A stretch of DNA of 64,000 nt from Litorivita sp040371945 (GTDB lineage: Bacteria > Pseudomonadota > Alphaproteobacteria > Rhodobacterales > Rhodobacteraceae), in contig NZ_BAABWS010000002.1 in NCBI RefSeq assembly GCF_040371945.1, forward strand, positions 648,123 to 712,122. The letters are read 5' to 3'. The position numbers and the translations under genes were made by a program. Below the pieces are notes generated by a model, which saw only the letters and a program-made list of their open reading frames with translations, had not been told where the DNA came from and searched no databases. Below are positions 39,204 to 48,609 of this stretch, piece by piece; position 1 is the stretch's first letter; each line of letters opens with the position of its first letter.

Positions 39204-41321
39204 GTGGTGCGAGGATTTCTCTTTGGTGCGAGTCTGGGGGCGGCGGTGTCGGTTGTGGGCGCCGGTGTGCTCTCTGTTGCGGTTGGTCCGGTGGGAGAGG
39301 GGACGCAAACCGCACTGGGCAGTGCGGGCGCTTCGCAATCCGCGCCGGACCAAGCCGCAGCCGATCAATCCTCCCCCGCCGCGCCGAACGGCCCCGTAGC
39401 CTCCAAGCCTTCGCAAGAGCCTGCGAATGAGGTCGCCACCGCCGAAACCGCCCCCTCGCAGGCACCCCAAGCCGAAGGTAAACCCGAAGATAAACCTGCC
39501 GATACCGGCGCACAAACGGGCGCGCCGCTTGGCGCGGATGCAAACTTGCCCGCCGTCGATCCGGCCCCGCAATCGGGAGAGGCCCCGAGCATCGCCGCGC
39601 CGCAGGCGCAGGCCAGCGCGCCGGTTGATACCGCGCCCGCCGCACTTCCCGATGTTGGCGCCCCAGTGCAAAGCAATCTTGAGGCGCCCCAAGGCGCGCC
39701 CGCTGCGCAAGGCGCGGCAGATGTCGAGACCGAAACCCCCGTCTATCCCAGCCCGCAAGCGCAGGCCCCCGATGCGCCACAAAGCGAGGCGGAACTGTCG
39801 ATCTCGACCAACCCCGCGCAGCCGCCAGCCCCCGATGCCGCCGCCCCGAGAAGCGCCTTTCCGGCAAGCGATTTGTCGCAAATCACGGCGCCCGCCCTAG
39901 GGCAGGGCACAGAAGATCAAGGGACAGAAGACCAAGGCACAGAAGATCAGGGCGCTGACGTGACCGGCTCTGGGCCAGACGTCGCAAAAGACACAGCGAA
40001 AGACGGCGCCAGCGACACTGCGGAAGACGCCGCACAAGAGAGCGCCAAAGATGATGCGACAGGCGCGCCCTCCGGCGCTGACGTCTCAGTCATGACCGAG
40101 GCGCCTCAGATGGGCGGCCAAGCGCCGGAGCAACCGGAAAATGGCAATTCTGCCGAGGCCGCCTCTGCACAAACCGCGCCTGATGCGGGCGCAAGTGCAC
40201 AGGCACAGCCCGATCAAAGCGGCGGCCTTGATCGCGCCAATGCGGGACGGGACGAGGCGCAGCGCGATGCGCCGACTGCCGCGCCGCCCGCAAATGCACC
40301 CGCACCTGCGCCAAGAGCCAAACCCCAAACCGCCGCGCTTCCGCGCACTGATGATCCGGCGCCGGACGCTCAAGGCAGCGGTGTCGCGCCCGATGAAGAA
40401 GCCGCCAGCGCGCCGCGCAATGACGCCGCGCAAGCCCCCGCAGACACGCAAATCGCGGCGGCGCGGCCCAAGATCGGCACGCCCGCGGGCACTTTGGGCG
40501 GCGGCAGCTCGCTGATCGCGCAGCGCAGCGCTGGCAATGGCGCGGCCTCTGCGAAATCCGCCTTGCCGAGTATCGGCGCACGGGGCGACGCCGCGACCGA
40601 TGCGGCGCAGACCGATGATGACGCGCGCGTAGATGCCGATGCGCCGCCCCTGCGTCGTTTTGCCCAGCCTTTCGACAATCCCGAAGGCAAGCCTTTGATG
40701 TCGATCATCTTGATCGATGACGGCAAATCGGGGCTGGGGCAACAGGCGCTCGGCACTTTCCCCTATCCGATCACGATTGCCATCGACACCGAATGGGCGC
40801 AGGCGGCCGAAGCGGCGCGCAACTACCGCGCTGCAGGGTATGAGGTCGTGGCGATGGCCAATCTGCCGCAAAATTTCAGCGCCGCCGATACCGAAGTGGC
40901 CATGTCCGCGCTGCTGCGCCGTGTGCCGCAGGCCACAGCCGTGATCGAGGGCACCGGCAGCGGGCTGCAGGGCAACAAAGACATGAGCCTGCAACTTGCC
41001 TCGATCCTGAGCGCGACGGGGCATGGGTTGGTTTTGACATCCAAGGGGCTGAACGCGGGGGCGAAACTGGCGGCCAATGAGGGCGTGCCGACGGCGACCT
41101 TGCTGCGCGATATCGATGGCGAGGGCCAAGACGCGCGGGTGATCCGCCGCTTCCTCGACCATGCGGCCTTTCAGGCGCGACAGAACGGCGAAGGCGTGAT
41201 TATGCTGGGCCGGTTGCGGGCCGAGACGATCTCGGCGCTGCATATCTGGGGACAGGCGGAGCGCGCGGCGCGGGTCGCGTTGGCCCCTGCCTCGGCGGTG
41301 TTGCAACAGGCGGCGCAATAG
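39204..41321 (+). CDS. divergent polysaccharide deacetylase family protein (YibQ-like)
   Basis: A 705-residue protein from a GTG start. Residues 1-28 form a signal anchor. Residues 30-470 are a low-complexity Ala/Pro/Gln/Glu-rich stalk with GTEDQ repeats near 233-247. The C-terminal 215 residues are the YibQ-like divergent polysaccharide deacetylase fold (LMSIILIDDGKSGLGQQAL, PYPITIAIDTEWAQAAEAARNYRAAGYEVVAMANLP), which generally lacks the metal-site residues. A periplasmic or envelope-spanning role is likely. It lies between trpG and trpE on the opposite strand. Confidence 0.85.
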   Translation: MVRGFLFGASLGAAVSVVGAGVLSVAVGPVGEGTQTALGSAGASQSAPDQAAADQSSPAAPNGPVASKPSQEPANEVATAETAPSQAPQAEGKPEDKPADTGAQTGAPLGADANLPAVDPAPQSGEAPSIAAPQAQASAPVDTAPAALPDVGAPVQSNLEAPQGAPAAQGAADVETETPVYPSPQAQAPDAPQSEAELSISTNPAQPPAPDAAAPRSAFPASDLSQITAPALGQGTEDQGTEDQGTEDQGADVTGSGPDVAKDTAKDGASDTAEDAAQESAKDDATGAPSGADVSVMTEAPQMGGQAPEQPENGNSAEAASAQTAPDAGASAQAQPDQSGGLDRANAGRDEAQRDAPTAAPPANAPAPAPRAKPQTAALPRTDDPAPDAQGSGVAPDEEAASAPRNDAAQAPADTQIAAARPKIGTPAGTLGGGSSLIAQRSAGNGAASAKSALPSIGARGDAATDAAQTDDDARVDADAPPLRRFAQPFDNPEGKPLMSIILIDDGKSGLGQQALGTFPYPITIAIDTEWAQAAEAARNYRAAGYEVVAMANLPQNFSAADTEVAMSALLRRVPQATAVIEGTGSGLQGNKDMSLQLASILSATGHGLVLTSKGLNAGAKLAANEGVPTATLLRDIDGEGQDARVIRRFLDHAAFQARQNGEGVIMLGRLRAETISALHIWGQAERAARVALAPASAVLQQAAQ
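39902..39951 (+). repeat. 15-bp tandem repeat in deacetylase stalk
   Basis: Three and a part copies of a 15-bp unit encode GTEDQ x3 then GAD. The copies differ by one or two bases. Such in-frame repeats are prone to expand or contract, changing the stalk length. Confidence 0.85.
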
Positions 41322-41363
41322 CCGCTATCGGCCTGCTCCAACACACTGATGATCAAATGAAAA

Positions 41364-41387
41364 CGGCGCGTCCCACAGGGTGCGCCG
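41364..41387. terminator. terminator, trpE / deacetylase
   Basis: Inverted repeat CGGCGC / GCGCCG with a 12-base loop between the convergent deacetylase and trpE genes, with AAAA on the left and CTT on the right. Confidence 0.6.
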
Positions 41388-41421
41388 CTTGAATGATTGA
41401 GGGCCGGTGCGAGCGCGCCGC

Positions 41422-42933
41422 CTAACCGTTGCCGCCGACCGTGAACCGCGCGGCATCGGCAGCGGCGCGGCGGATGGCGTTGGATTTATGCAACGTCTCT
41501 TGGTATTCGGCTTCGGGGTCGCTGTCATAGACGACACCGCCGCCCGCTTGGATATAGAGCTTTTGATCCTTGAGGATCGCGGTGCGCAGGGCGATGCACA
41601 CATCCATATCGCCGCCCGCGCTGAAATAGCCCACGCCGCCGCCGTAAACGCCGCGTTTTTCCGGCTCCAACTCGTCGATGATCTCCATCGCGCGCACCTT
41701 GGGCGCGCCCGACACCGTGCCCGCAGGCAGACCGGCCAGCAGTGCCGACAGCGCGTCTTGATCCTCGGCCAATTCGCCCACCACATTAGAGACGATATGC
41801 ATCACATGGCTGTAGCGTTCGATGATGAATTTCTCGGTCGGGCGCACCGTGCCGATTTTCGACACGCGCCCCGTGTCATTGCGCCCCAGATCAAGCAGCA
41901 TCAAATGCTCGGCCAACTCCTTTTTGTCGGCCAGAAGATCGGCCTCGAGCGCGCGGTCTTCTTCGGGGGTGGCGCCGCGCGGGCGGGTGCCTGCGATCGG
42001 GCGGATCGTCACCTCGTTGCCAAAGACACGGACCAGAATTTCGGGGCTGGCGCCGATCACCTGAAACCCGCCGAAATTGAAATAGAACATGAAGGGCGAG
42101 GGATTGGTGCGGCGCAAGCTGCGGTAGAGCGCAAAGGGCGGCTGGGTGAAATTTTGTGTCCAGCGCTGCGACGGGACGACTTGGAAAATATCGCCCGCGC
42201 GAATGTATTCCTTGGCCTTCTCGACGGCCTCCAGATAGGCAGCTTTGGTGAAATTCGACACGGGTTCGGCGTCTTCATCTGCCTCGCCCAGATCGCGCGC
42301 ATGCTGGGGCAGGGCGCGCTCCAAATCGCGCACCGCATCCGACACCCGCTCGGCGGCCTGCGCATAGGCGGCGCGCGCCGATTGCCCCGATCCCACATAG
42401 GCGGGGGCGACGATGATCACCTCGCCTTTGACCCCGTCCAGAACCGCAATCACCGAGGGGCGCATCATCACCGCATCGGGCAGGCCAAGCGGGTCGGGAT
42501 TCACATCGGGCAGATGTTCAACCAGACGGATCATGTCGTAGCCCAGATAGCCGAAGAGCCCCGCCGAGGCGGCGGGCAGGTCATCGGGCAAATCAATGCG
42601 GCTTTCGGCGATCAGATTGCGCAAGGAGGTCAGCGGGTCGCTGCTCTCTTGGGTCCACGCATCGGGGTCGAAACGCGCCGCACGGTTGAGCCGCGCCGAT
42701 GTGCCGTCACATTGCCAGATCAGATCGGGTTTCATCCCGATGATCGAATAGCGCCCCAAAACCTCGCCGCCCGTCACGCTTTCGAGCATGAAGGTGTCTT
42801 TGGCCGCGCCGGTCATCTTGAGCATCAAGGACACCGCAGTGTCGAGATCGGCGGTCAGGCGGGTGTAAACGATCTGGTTCTCGCCTGCATCAAAGCGGGC
42901 GGCAAAATCGTCATAAGAAGGCGTCAGTTCCAT
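41422..42933 (-). CDS. trpE: anthranilate synthase component I
   Basis: Makes anthranilate from chorismate. The 503-residue protein has the N-terminal regulatory half and the chorismate-binding half with IAGTRPRGATPEEDRALE, LMLLDLGRNDTGRVSKIGTV, and GTVSGAPKVRAMEIIDELE. The LLES-type tryptophan feedback region is LESVTGGEVLGRYSI. It is separated from trpGDC by the deacetylase gene on the other strand. The ribosome site upstream of ATG is weak (ACCACGATG context). The upstream leader (42934-43033) was checked for a Trp-rich leader peptide and none was convincing. Confidence 0.96.
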   Translation of the reverse strand: MELTPSYDDFAARFDAGENQIVYTRLTADLDTAVSLMLKMTGAAKDTFMLESVTGGEVLGRYSIIGMKPDLIWQCDGTSARLNRAARFDPDAWTQESSDPLTSLRNLIAESRIDLPDDLPAASAGLFGYLGYDMIRLVEHLPDVNPDPLGLPDAVMMRPSVIAVLDGVKGEVIIVAPAYVGSGQSARAAYAQAAERVSDAVRDLERALPQHARDLGEADEDAEPVSNFTKAAYLEAVEKAKEYIRAGDIFQVVPSQRWTQNFTQPPFALYRSLRRTNPSPFMFYFNFGGFQVIGASPEILVRVFGNEVTIRPIAGTRPRGATPEEDRALEADLLADKKELAEHLMLLDLGRNDTGRVSKIGTVRPTEKFIIERYSHVMHIVSNVVGELAEDQDALSALLAGLPAGTVSGAPKVRAMEIIDELEPEKRGVYGGGVGYFSAGGDMDVCIALRTAILKDQKLYIQAGGGVVYDSDPEAEYQETLHKSNAIRRAAADAARFTVGGNG

Positions 42934-43033
42934 CGTGGTCCGGTCTTTGTCTTGGCCCTGCCATTGTGCGGCGCAGCGCGGCGGGCAGGGCGGATCGAGA
43001 GGCGGCGCGGGACGGGCCCCGCACCCCCATGCG

Positions 43034-44878
43034 TTATTGCAGCGAGGCGTTCACCGCATTCACCGCCGCCGTGCTCAGGTTCACGTCGGTGCGGCTGCGA
43101 ATGTCGGAAATATAGGCCTCATAGATGTCTTGGGCGACGGCGGCTTCGGCCTGTTCGCGCAGATTGGCGGCCAAGGCGGCGACATCGGGGTCGTCCATAT
43201 CCGGCCCTTTTTCAGCGTCAAGCCGCGTGATGATCACGCCGCCAAAGGCATCGAAAATCCCGACCTTTCCCGTCTCCAGATCGAACACGGCGTCAAGAAA
43301 CCCCTCGGGCGTGCCCGGAACAAATCCGTTGCGCAACACATCGGTTTCGGTCGAGGGGGACAGGCCGAGACCGGTGAAATCCGCGCCTTCCTCAAGCTGC
43401 GAGACCAAGCCTTCGGCCTGCGCGCGCAGGCGGGTTTCGGTCTCGGCGCCTTCCCATGCGGCGGCGACATCTTCGGTCACATCTTCGAGCTTTTGCACCC
43501 GCGGCGCGAGCACCTCTTCGAGGCGCATGGCATAGATGCCGCCATCTTCCAATTGCGCCACTTCGGGGAAATCTTCCTCCGATAGCGCGCGCGCCGCGGC
43601 GGCAAATTCGCGGTAGGCGGCGATGTCGTCCTCGTTGCCCGCGTGCCAATCGACACGGCCAAGCTCGAGCATGGTTTCCTTGGCCACCTCCTCAAGCGTC
43701 GCCCCGCCCGCGAGCATATCGTCGATGGCCTCGGCCTGTGCCTCGATCACGCGGCGGGCACGGTCAAAGGCCAACTCGTCGCGCAGCATCGCCTTGACGT
43801 CCTCAAAGGCGCGCTCTTCGGCGGGCAAAACCGCATTGACCCGAAACAGCGCCGGACCGATGGAGGTGGTGAAGGGACCGGTGACCTGCCCCACATCGGA
43901 GGCAAAAACCGCATCCGCCGCCCCGTCCAGATCAGAGCGCGCCACATCCCCCATATCGACATCCGCCAAGTCCAAGCCGCGATCCGCAACGAGGTCTTCG
44001 AAGGCTTTGTCGCCGGTCTCCAGCGCGGCTTTGGCAGCCTCGGCGGCCGCCTCGTCGGCAAAGGCCAGACGTTCGACCAAACGGCGCTCTTCGGTGTTGA
44101 ACTCGCCCTTGCGCTCCTCATAAAGCGCGCTCAGCGCCGCCTCATCGACCTCGACACTGTCGAGCACCATATCGGGGGTCACCCACACATAGGTGATGCG
44201 CTTCATTTCGGGCAGGGTAAAATCAGTCACATGCGATTGGTGATAGCTGCGCAATTCGTCCATTGTGGGTTGCGGCAGCGGCTCGGCCAGATCCTTTTGG
44301 GTCAAACGCGCCCAAGTGAAATCGCGCCGCGCCCCGACAAAGCCGACCAAAGCATCGGCATGCGCGGCAGGCACGGCAATGCCGCTCACCACTGCGCCTT
44401 GCACCAAGGTGCGCGCGGTTTCCTTGCGCAGGTCTTCTTCGAATTCGGCCTCGGTCAAACCGGCATTGCGCAGGGCATATGAATATCCCTCGCGGTCAAA
44501 TTTCCCGTCGACGCCCTGAAAGCTGGAGATTTCGAAAATCTGCTTGCTGAGGGTCTCGTCGCCGATCGACAGGCCCATACGCGCGGTTTCGTCGTCCACG
44601 GCGGCGCTGTTGACCAATTGCGACAGGATGCGGCGGTCCACACCGGCGGCCTGCGCCTGCGCTAATGTCACCGGCTGGCCGGTTTGCGCCTCAAGGCCGC
44701 GCAACTCGCGCTGCAAGGCGCGCGCATAATCGTCGACGCTGATCTCTTGCGCGCCGACGTTGCCCACGGCGCGCACGCCGCTGGACAGATTTGTCGCCCC
44801 GAAGCCGCCCAGACCGAGGATCAACAGACCCATCAAAATCCAGACCAAAGTTCTTGTTGTGCCGCCGCCGCTCGCCAT
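43034..44878 (-). CDS. ppiD: peptidyl-prolyl isomerase / SurA-N domain chaperone (PpiD-like)
   Basis: A 614-residue inner-membrane-anchored periplasmic folding factor. One membrane helix at residues 11-29 is followed by a SurA_N-type chaperone domain (about 35-170), and a degenerate parvulin region (about 240-360). The remaining C-terminal part is helical (370-614). Domain order matches PpiD, which assists outer-membrane and periplasmic protein folding. It is 100 bases upstream of trpE on the same strand. Confidence 0.87.
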   Translation of the reverse strand: MASGGGTTRTLVWILMGLLILGLGGFGATNLSSGVRAVGNVGAQEISVDDYARALQRELRGLEAQTGQPVTLAQAQAAGVDRRILSQLVNSAAVDDETARMGLSIGDETLSKQIFEISSFQGVDGKFDREGYSYALRNAGLTEAEFEEDLRKETARTLVQGAVVSGIAVPAAHADALVGFVGARRDFTWARLTQKDLAEPLPQPTMDELRSYHQSHVTDFTLPEMKRITYVWVTPDMVLDSVEVDEAALSALYEERKGEFNTEERRLVERLAFADEAAAEAAKAALETGDKAFEDLVADRGLDLADVDMGDVARSDLDGAADAVFASDVGQVTGPFTTSIGPALFRVNAVLPAEERAFEDVKAMLRDELAFDRARRVIEAQAEAIDDMLAGGATLEEVAKETMLELGRVDWHAGNEDDIAAYREFAAAARALSEEDFPEVAQLEDGGIYAMRLEEVLAPRVQKLEDVTEDVAAAWEGAETETRLRAQAEGLVSQLEEGADFTGLGLSPSTETDVLRNGFVPGTPEGFLDAVFDLETGKVGIFDAFGGVIITRLDAEKGPDMDDPDVAALAANLREQAEAAVAQDIYEAYISDIRSRTDVNLSTAAVNAVNASLQ

Positions 44879-44969
44879 TGTTCAGGCCCCCTTTGTGGGT
44901 TGTCTTGAATTCGCTGGCGAATGTGTATGCGTTGGCGCGCAGCGGGGCAAGGGGCGATGCGCGGCGCGC

Positions 44970-46145
44970 CTATAGCTCAAGCGCCTCAAGGCGGCGATAC
45001 ATCGCGCCAATGCCTGTCGCGTCGATATTGGCAAATGCGATGCGCAGTTGCTGCGCGCCGCTTGGATCGGTTTCGGGCATGAACATCGTGCCCGGAAGCA
45101 TCAAAAGACCCGCCTCGCGCACCAGCCGAGGCGCAAGGATGTTTGACGCAATATCAAAAGGATGCGCGACATAGGCGAAATAGGCCCCCGCGCCCAAAAG
45201 CCGCCAGCCGCGCGCGGCCAAAGGCGCAAATCCTGACTCGATCGCCCCGCGGCGGGCCAGTATTTCCTCGCGCTCGCCCGCCAGCCAGTCTCCGAGGTGG
45301 CGCATCCCCCAAAGCGCCGCACGCTGGCCCAACTGATTGGCGCAGATCGTGACCGTGTCGAGGAACTTCTCCACCTGCGCCAATTGCGCAGGGGCGGCGA
45401 CCATCGCGCCGACACGGTGGCCGGTGAGACGATAGGCCTTGGAAAAGGAATAGAGCTGGATCACCACATCGGCCCAATCGGGATCGGCAAACAGATCATG
45501 GGGCGCGCCGCTTCGGGAATGAAAATCGCGGTAGGTTTCATCGATGATCAGCTTCACCCCGCGCCTGCGCGCCAGATCGGCGAATTGCGCGATCACATCC
45601 GGCGCATATTCCACCCCGCATGGATTGTTCGGCGTCACCAGAACAATCGCCCGCGTGCGCGGGGTAATCAACGCCTCGGCCTCGCCCGCATCGGGGATCA
45701 TCCCTTGCCCCGTCGGCAAGGGCACGGCCCGCACGGACGACATGTCCAGCCACATTTTGTGATTGAAATACCAAGGGGTTGGGAGGATAACTTCATCCCC
45801 TACGCCGCATAGGGATGCGATTGTCGCGGCAAAGGCCTGATTGCAGCCGGAGGTGATCGCCACATGATCCGCCGTCACCGCGCCGCCGTAGGTCCGGCTC
45901 ACCGACGCGGCCACTTCATCGCGCAGTTCGGGCAGGCCCAAGACCGGCCCGTAAAGATGCGCCGCGTCGTCATGCAAGGCCGCTTCGGCAATCGCTGCGC
46001 GCAGATCGGGGTGGGGCGGTTCGACGGGGGCGGCTTGGCTCACGTTGATCAGCGGGCGCTGCGCGCCAAACGACACCCCTTCCAACCAGCGCCGCGCTTC
46101 CATCACCGGGGGCGCAAAGGTGGCGGAGGTGCTGCTATGCGTCAT
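44970..46145 (-). CDS. PLP-dependent aminotransferase class I/II
   Basis: A 391-residue fold-type I aminotransferase. PLP-binding sequences: TSGCNQAFAAT, LVTPNNPCGVEY, IDETYRDFHS and the Schiff-base Lys in SFSKAYRLTGHRVG. The Arg for the carboxylate is in QLRIAFANID. The start MTHSST has GGAG upstream; a 45-codon longer frame runs through the dispersed repeat. Substrate unknown; aspartate/aromatic-like by overall pattern. Confidence 0.87.
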   Translation of the reverse strand: MTHSSTSATFAPPVMEARRWLEGVSFGAQRPLINVSQAAPVEPPHPDLRAAIAEAALHDDAAHLYGPVLGLPELRDEVAASVSRTYGGAVTADHVAITSGCNQAFAATIASLCGVGDEVILPTPWYFNHKMWLDMSSVRAVPLPTGQGMIPDAGEAEALITPRTRAIVLVTPNNPCGVEYAPDVIAQFADLARRRGVKLIIDETYRDFHSRSGAPHDLFADPDWADVVIQLYSFSKAYRLTGHRVGAMVAAPAQLAQVEKFLDTVTICANQLGQRAALWGMRHLGDWLAGEREEILARRGAIESGFAPLAARGWRLLGAGAYFAYVAHPFDIASNILAPRLVREAGLLMLPGTMFMPETDPSGAQQLRIAFANIDATGIGAMYRRLEALEL

Positions 46146-46232
46146 CGGCGAGGCTCCTGCGAAGGGCGGTTCGAACAACTTTATGCCTTCGGCGAGGATA
46201 TTTGTCGAACCAGCAAGGGCAACGGGGCGCCG

Positions 46233-46266
46233 CTTTGCAGGTTCTGAAAATATCCCCGCCGGAGGC
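46233..46266 (-). repeat. 34-nt dispersed repeat, copy B
   Basis: 31 of 34 bases identical to 37295-37328, with the longest identical block AAAATATCCCCGCCGGAGGC. Sits between gpt and the aminotransferase gene. Here the GCCGGAGGC is followed by TCCGGC, so the copy can form a hairpin (CCGCCGGAG/CTCCGGCGG) in the transcript. Confidence 0.75.
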
Positions 46267-46292
46267 TCCGGCGGTAGCAAGTCGCGCGGCGT

Positions 46293-46799
46293 TCAGTCTT
46301 TGCCGCGGTAGGGTTCGACATATTGCAGCGCCATATCCCATGGAAAGAAGATCCACGTGTCCTGGCTGACTTCGGTGATGAATGTATCGACCTGCGGTCG
46401 GCCCGAGGGTTTGGCATAGACCGTTGCGAAATGGGCGTTGGGGTAGAGTTTGCGCACCAGTTCGAGGGTTTTGCCACTGTCGACCAGATCATCGACGACC
46501 AAAATACCGGTGCCGTCGCCCATCATCTGCGCATCGGGGGATTTGAGAACCTTGGCCTCAGAGCGGTCTTGGTGGTCGTAGGATTTCACCGAGATCGTAT
46601 CGACGGTGCGAATGTCGAGCTCGCGCGCGACGATCATCGCGGGGGCCATGCCGCCGCGCGTGATGGCGACCACCGCCTTCCATGCGCCGTCCGCGGGGCC
46701 GTGCCCGTCAAGGCGCCACGCCAGCGCGCGGCTGTCGCGGTGGATTTGATCCCAGCTGACGTGAAAACCTTTTTCGTGGGGCAGGCGGGTGTCGGTCAT
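46293..46799 (-). CDS. gpt: xanthine-guanine phosphoribosyltransferase
   Basis: Purine salvage enzyme converting guanine, xanthine and hypoxanthine to nucleotides with PRPP. It has 168 residues. The PRPP motif is ILVVDDLVDSGKT (about 98-110), and VAITRGGMAPAMIVARELDIRTVDTISVKSYDHQ resembles E. coli Gpt. It follows the LysE-type gene by 23 bases. Confidence 0.94.
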   Translation of the reverse strand: MTDTRLPHEKGFHVSWDQIHRDSRALAWRLDGHGPADGAWKAVVAITRGGMAPAMIVARELDIRTVDTISVKSYDHQDRSEAKVLKSPDAQMMGDGTGILVVDDLVDSGKTLELVRKLYPNAHFATVYAKPSGRPQVDTFITEVSQDTWIFFPWDMALQYVEPYRGKD

Positions 46800-46822
46800 C
46801 TGTTGGTCCTTTCGGGCAGCGC

Positions 46823-47440
46823 TCAGATCAAGGCGATTTTGGCGGCGAGAGCGGCGAGCAAGCCGCCAAACAGCCGGTCGATCACGGTTTTCATAGTGAT
46901 ATAGCCGCGGCGGGTGCGCTCAAACGAGAAAATCCGCGCCACGATCAGGTTCCAGCCGCAATCATTGACGAAAATAATTCCCAAGATCACGGCAATTGCC
47001 CAAAGCGGCGCATCGGGCGGCACGAAGCCGACAAACACAGCGCCAAAGAAAATTGCAGGTTTCGGATTGGCCAGTTGCGTTGCAATCCCGAGCCAGACAA
47101 GGCCGCCCGCCGAACGCGTTTTGGGCGCATCGGGCAACTCCGTCTCCATCGCCTCGGGAGCGTGGCGCCACATCTTATAGGCCAGATAGAGCAGATACCC
47201 CGCCCCGCCGAATTTCAGCGCCGTCAGCAAGGCAGGGGCGATGCGAAACACCACGGCCAGCCCGAAGAGCGCCGCCATGGCCCAAACGCAAGCGCCAATC
47301 CCGATACCGACCGCAAGCCATGCCGCGCGCCCGAACCCGTCGCGCAGCGCCGTGCGGGCCGCCAGCAAAACCGCCGGCCCTGGCGACATTGCCGCCATCA
47401 GATGCACGAAATAGATCGCAACAAAAGCGGCGAGCGTCAT
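46823..47440 (-). CDS. LysE/RhtB family amino-acid exporter
   Basis: A 205-residue protein with six hydrophobic segments. The N-terminal SPGPAVLLAARTALRDGFGRAAWLAVGIG-type signature (about residues 19-47) marks the LysE/RhtB family, which exports amino acids such as lysine, homoserine or threonine. Start MTLAAFVAIYF; the longer frame adds residues out of the first membrane segment. Four bases separate it from the fabI stop, so it is in one operon with fabI. Confidence 0.88.
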   Translation of the reverse strand: MTLAAFVAIYFVHLMAAMSPGPAVLLAARTALRDGFGRAAWLAVGIGIGACVWAMAALFGLAVVFRIAPALLTALKFGGAGYLLYLAYKMWRHAPEAMETELPDAPKTRSAGGLVWLGIATQLANPKPAIFFGAVFVGFVPPDAPLWAIAVILGIIFVNDCGWNLIVARIFSFERTRRGYITMKTVIDRLFGGLLAALAAKIALI

Positions 47441-47444
47441 GGCA

Positions 47445-48266
47445 TCAGTCTTTCCGCCCTGTGACCACGTCGATATCGGGTGCATCCACCGCTTTCATCC
47501 CGACCACATGATAACCCGCATCCACATGCAGGTTCTCGCCGGTCACGCCCGATCCCAGATCGGACAAAAGATAGAGCGCCGATTTGCCCACCTCGTCTTG
47601 CGTCACATTGCGACGCAGCGGCGAGTTGAGCTCGTTCCATTTCAGGATGTAGCGAAAATCGCCGATCCCCGACGCGGCCAGCGTTTTGATCGGACCGGCA
47701 GAAATCGCATTGACGCGAATACCGTCTTTGCCCAGATCCTCGGCCAGATATTTCACCGACGCCTCAAGCGCCGCCTTGGCCACGCCCATGACGTTATAAT
47801 GCGGCATCACCTGTTCGGCGCCGTAATAGGTCAGCGTCAGCATCGATCCGCCGTCATTCATCAGCTTTTCGGCGCGCTGCGCCACGGCGGTGAAGCTGTA
47901 GCAGGAGATATCCATCGTCATCAGGAAGTTGTCGCGGCTGGTGTCGACATAACGGCCGCGCAATTCGCCTTTGTCGGAAAAGCCGATGGCATGGACGAGA
48001 AAATCGATCTTGCCCCATTCCTTCTCGATCTGCGCAAAGGCCGCATCGACGGAGGCCATGTCCGAGACATCGCAATCGAACAGCTGTGTCACACCGATGG
48101 TTTCGGCCAAGGGGGCCACGCGTTTTTTGAACGCCTCGCCCATATAGGTGAAGGCCAGCTCGGCGCCTGCATCGGCGAGCGCCTGTGCAATGCCCCATGC
48201 AATCGATTTGTCATTGGCAAGACCCATGATGATCCCGCGTTTACCTGCCATTAGTTGATTTGGCAT
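47445..48266 (-). CDS. fabI: enoyl-ACP reductase (NADH), FabI
   Basis: Last reduction step of fatty-acid elongation. The 273-residue SDR protein has the nucleotide-binding GLANDKSIAWGIAQ and the FabI catalytic pair Tyr-x6-Lys in YNVMGVAKAALEAS, with the extra Tyr in TLTYYGAEQ. The start MPNQLMAGKRG has AAGGGA upstream. It is divergent from pdxH and probably the first gene of fabI-lysE-gpt-aminotransferase. Confidence 0.96.
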   Translation of the reverse strand: MPNQLMAGKRGIIMGLANDKSIAWGIAQALADAGAELAFTYMGEAFKKRVAPLAETIGVTQLFDCDVSDMASVDAAFAQIEKEWGKIDFLVHAIGFSDKGELRGRYVDTSRDNFLMTMDISCYSFTAVAQRAEKLMNDGGSMLTLTYYGAEQVMPHYNVMGVAKAALEASVKYLAEDLGKDGIRVNAISAGPIKTLAASGIGDFRYILKWNELNSPLRRNVTQDEVGKSALYLLSDLGSGVTGENLHVDAGYHVVGMKAVDAPDIDVVTGRKD

Positions 48267-48609
48267 TGTGTCCCTTCCACCCAATTTGCAACGTGCTCCT
48301 CCGTTTAGGCGATCAGGGCTGGCGCATCAAGTCTGGCTGGTGGCATAAGGACGGGGCTTGAGGATTGTTCCCCTCGGGTTGGGCCTCGCACGTCTGCGTG
48401 AGGGGGCGCATGTAACGATATTTCTCTTGGGCCGTGGATCAAAGGGCAAGTATCTGTTCTTAAGTGATATCTCTCTTGCCGAGCTGGCAGAATGCGCGGA
48501 TTGCCCTTGTTCTTAAGGTTTGGGCGACCCGACGTTTCTATTGAAACGCATGGTGCTTCCTCCTACCTCGCGCTCAAAGCGTATGACGCACGCATGTATT
48601 GGAATGTAT
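48267..48609. other. divergent region fabI / pdxH
   Basis: 343 bases with no gene. TGTTCTTAAG occurs twice in direct orientation (48455 and 48508). An AT-richer patch with several TCTC runs lies at 48410-48480 and is a likely promoter zone. A purine-rich stretch GCTTCCTCCTACC at 48552 is on the pdxH side. Confidence 0.5.
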
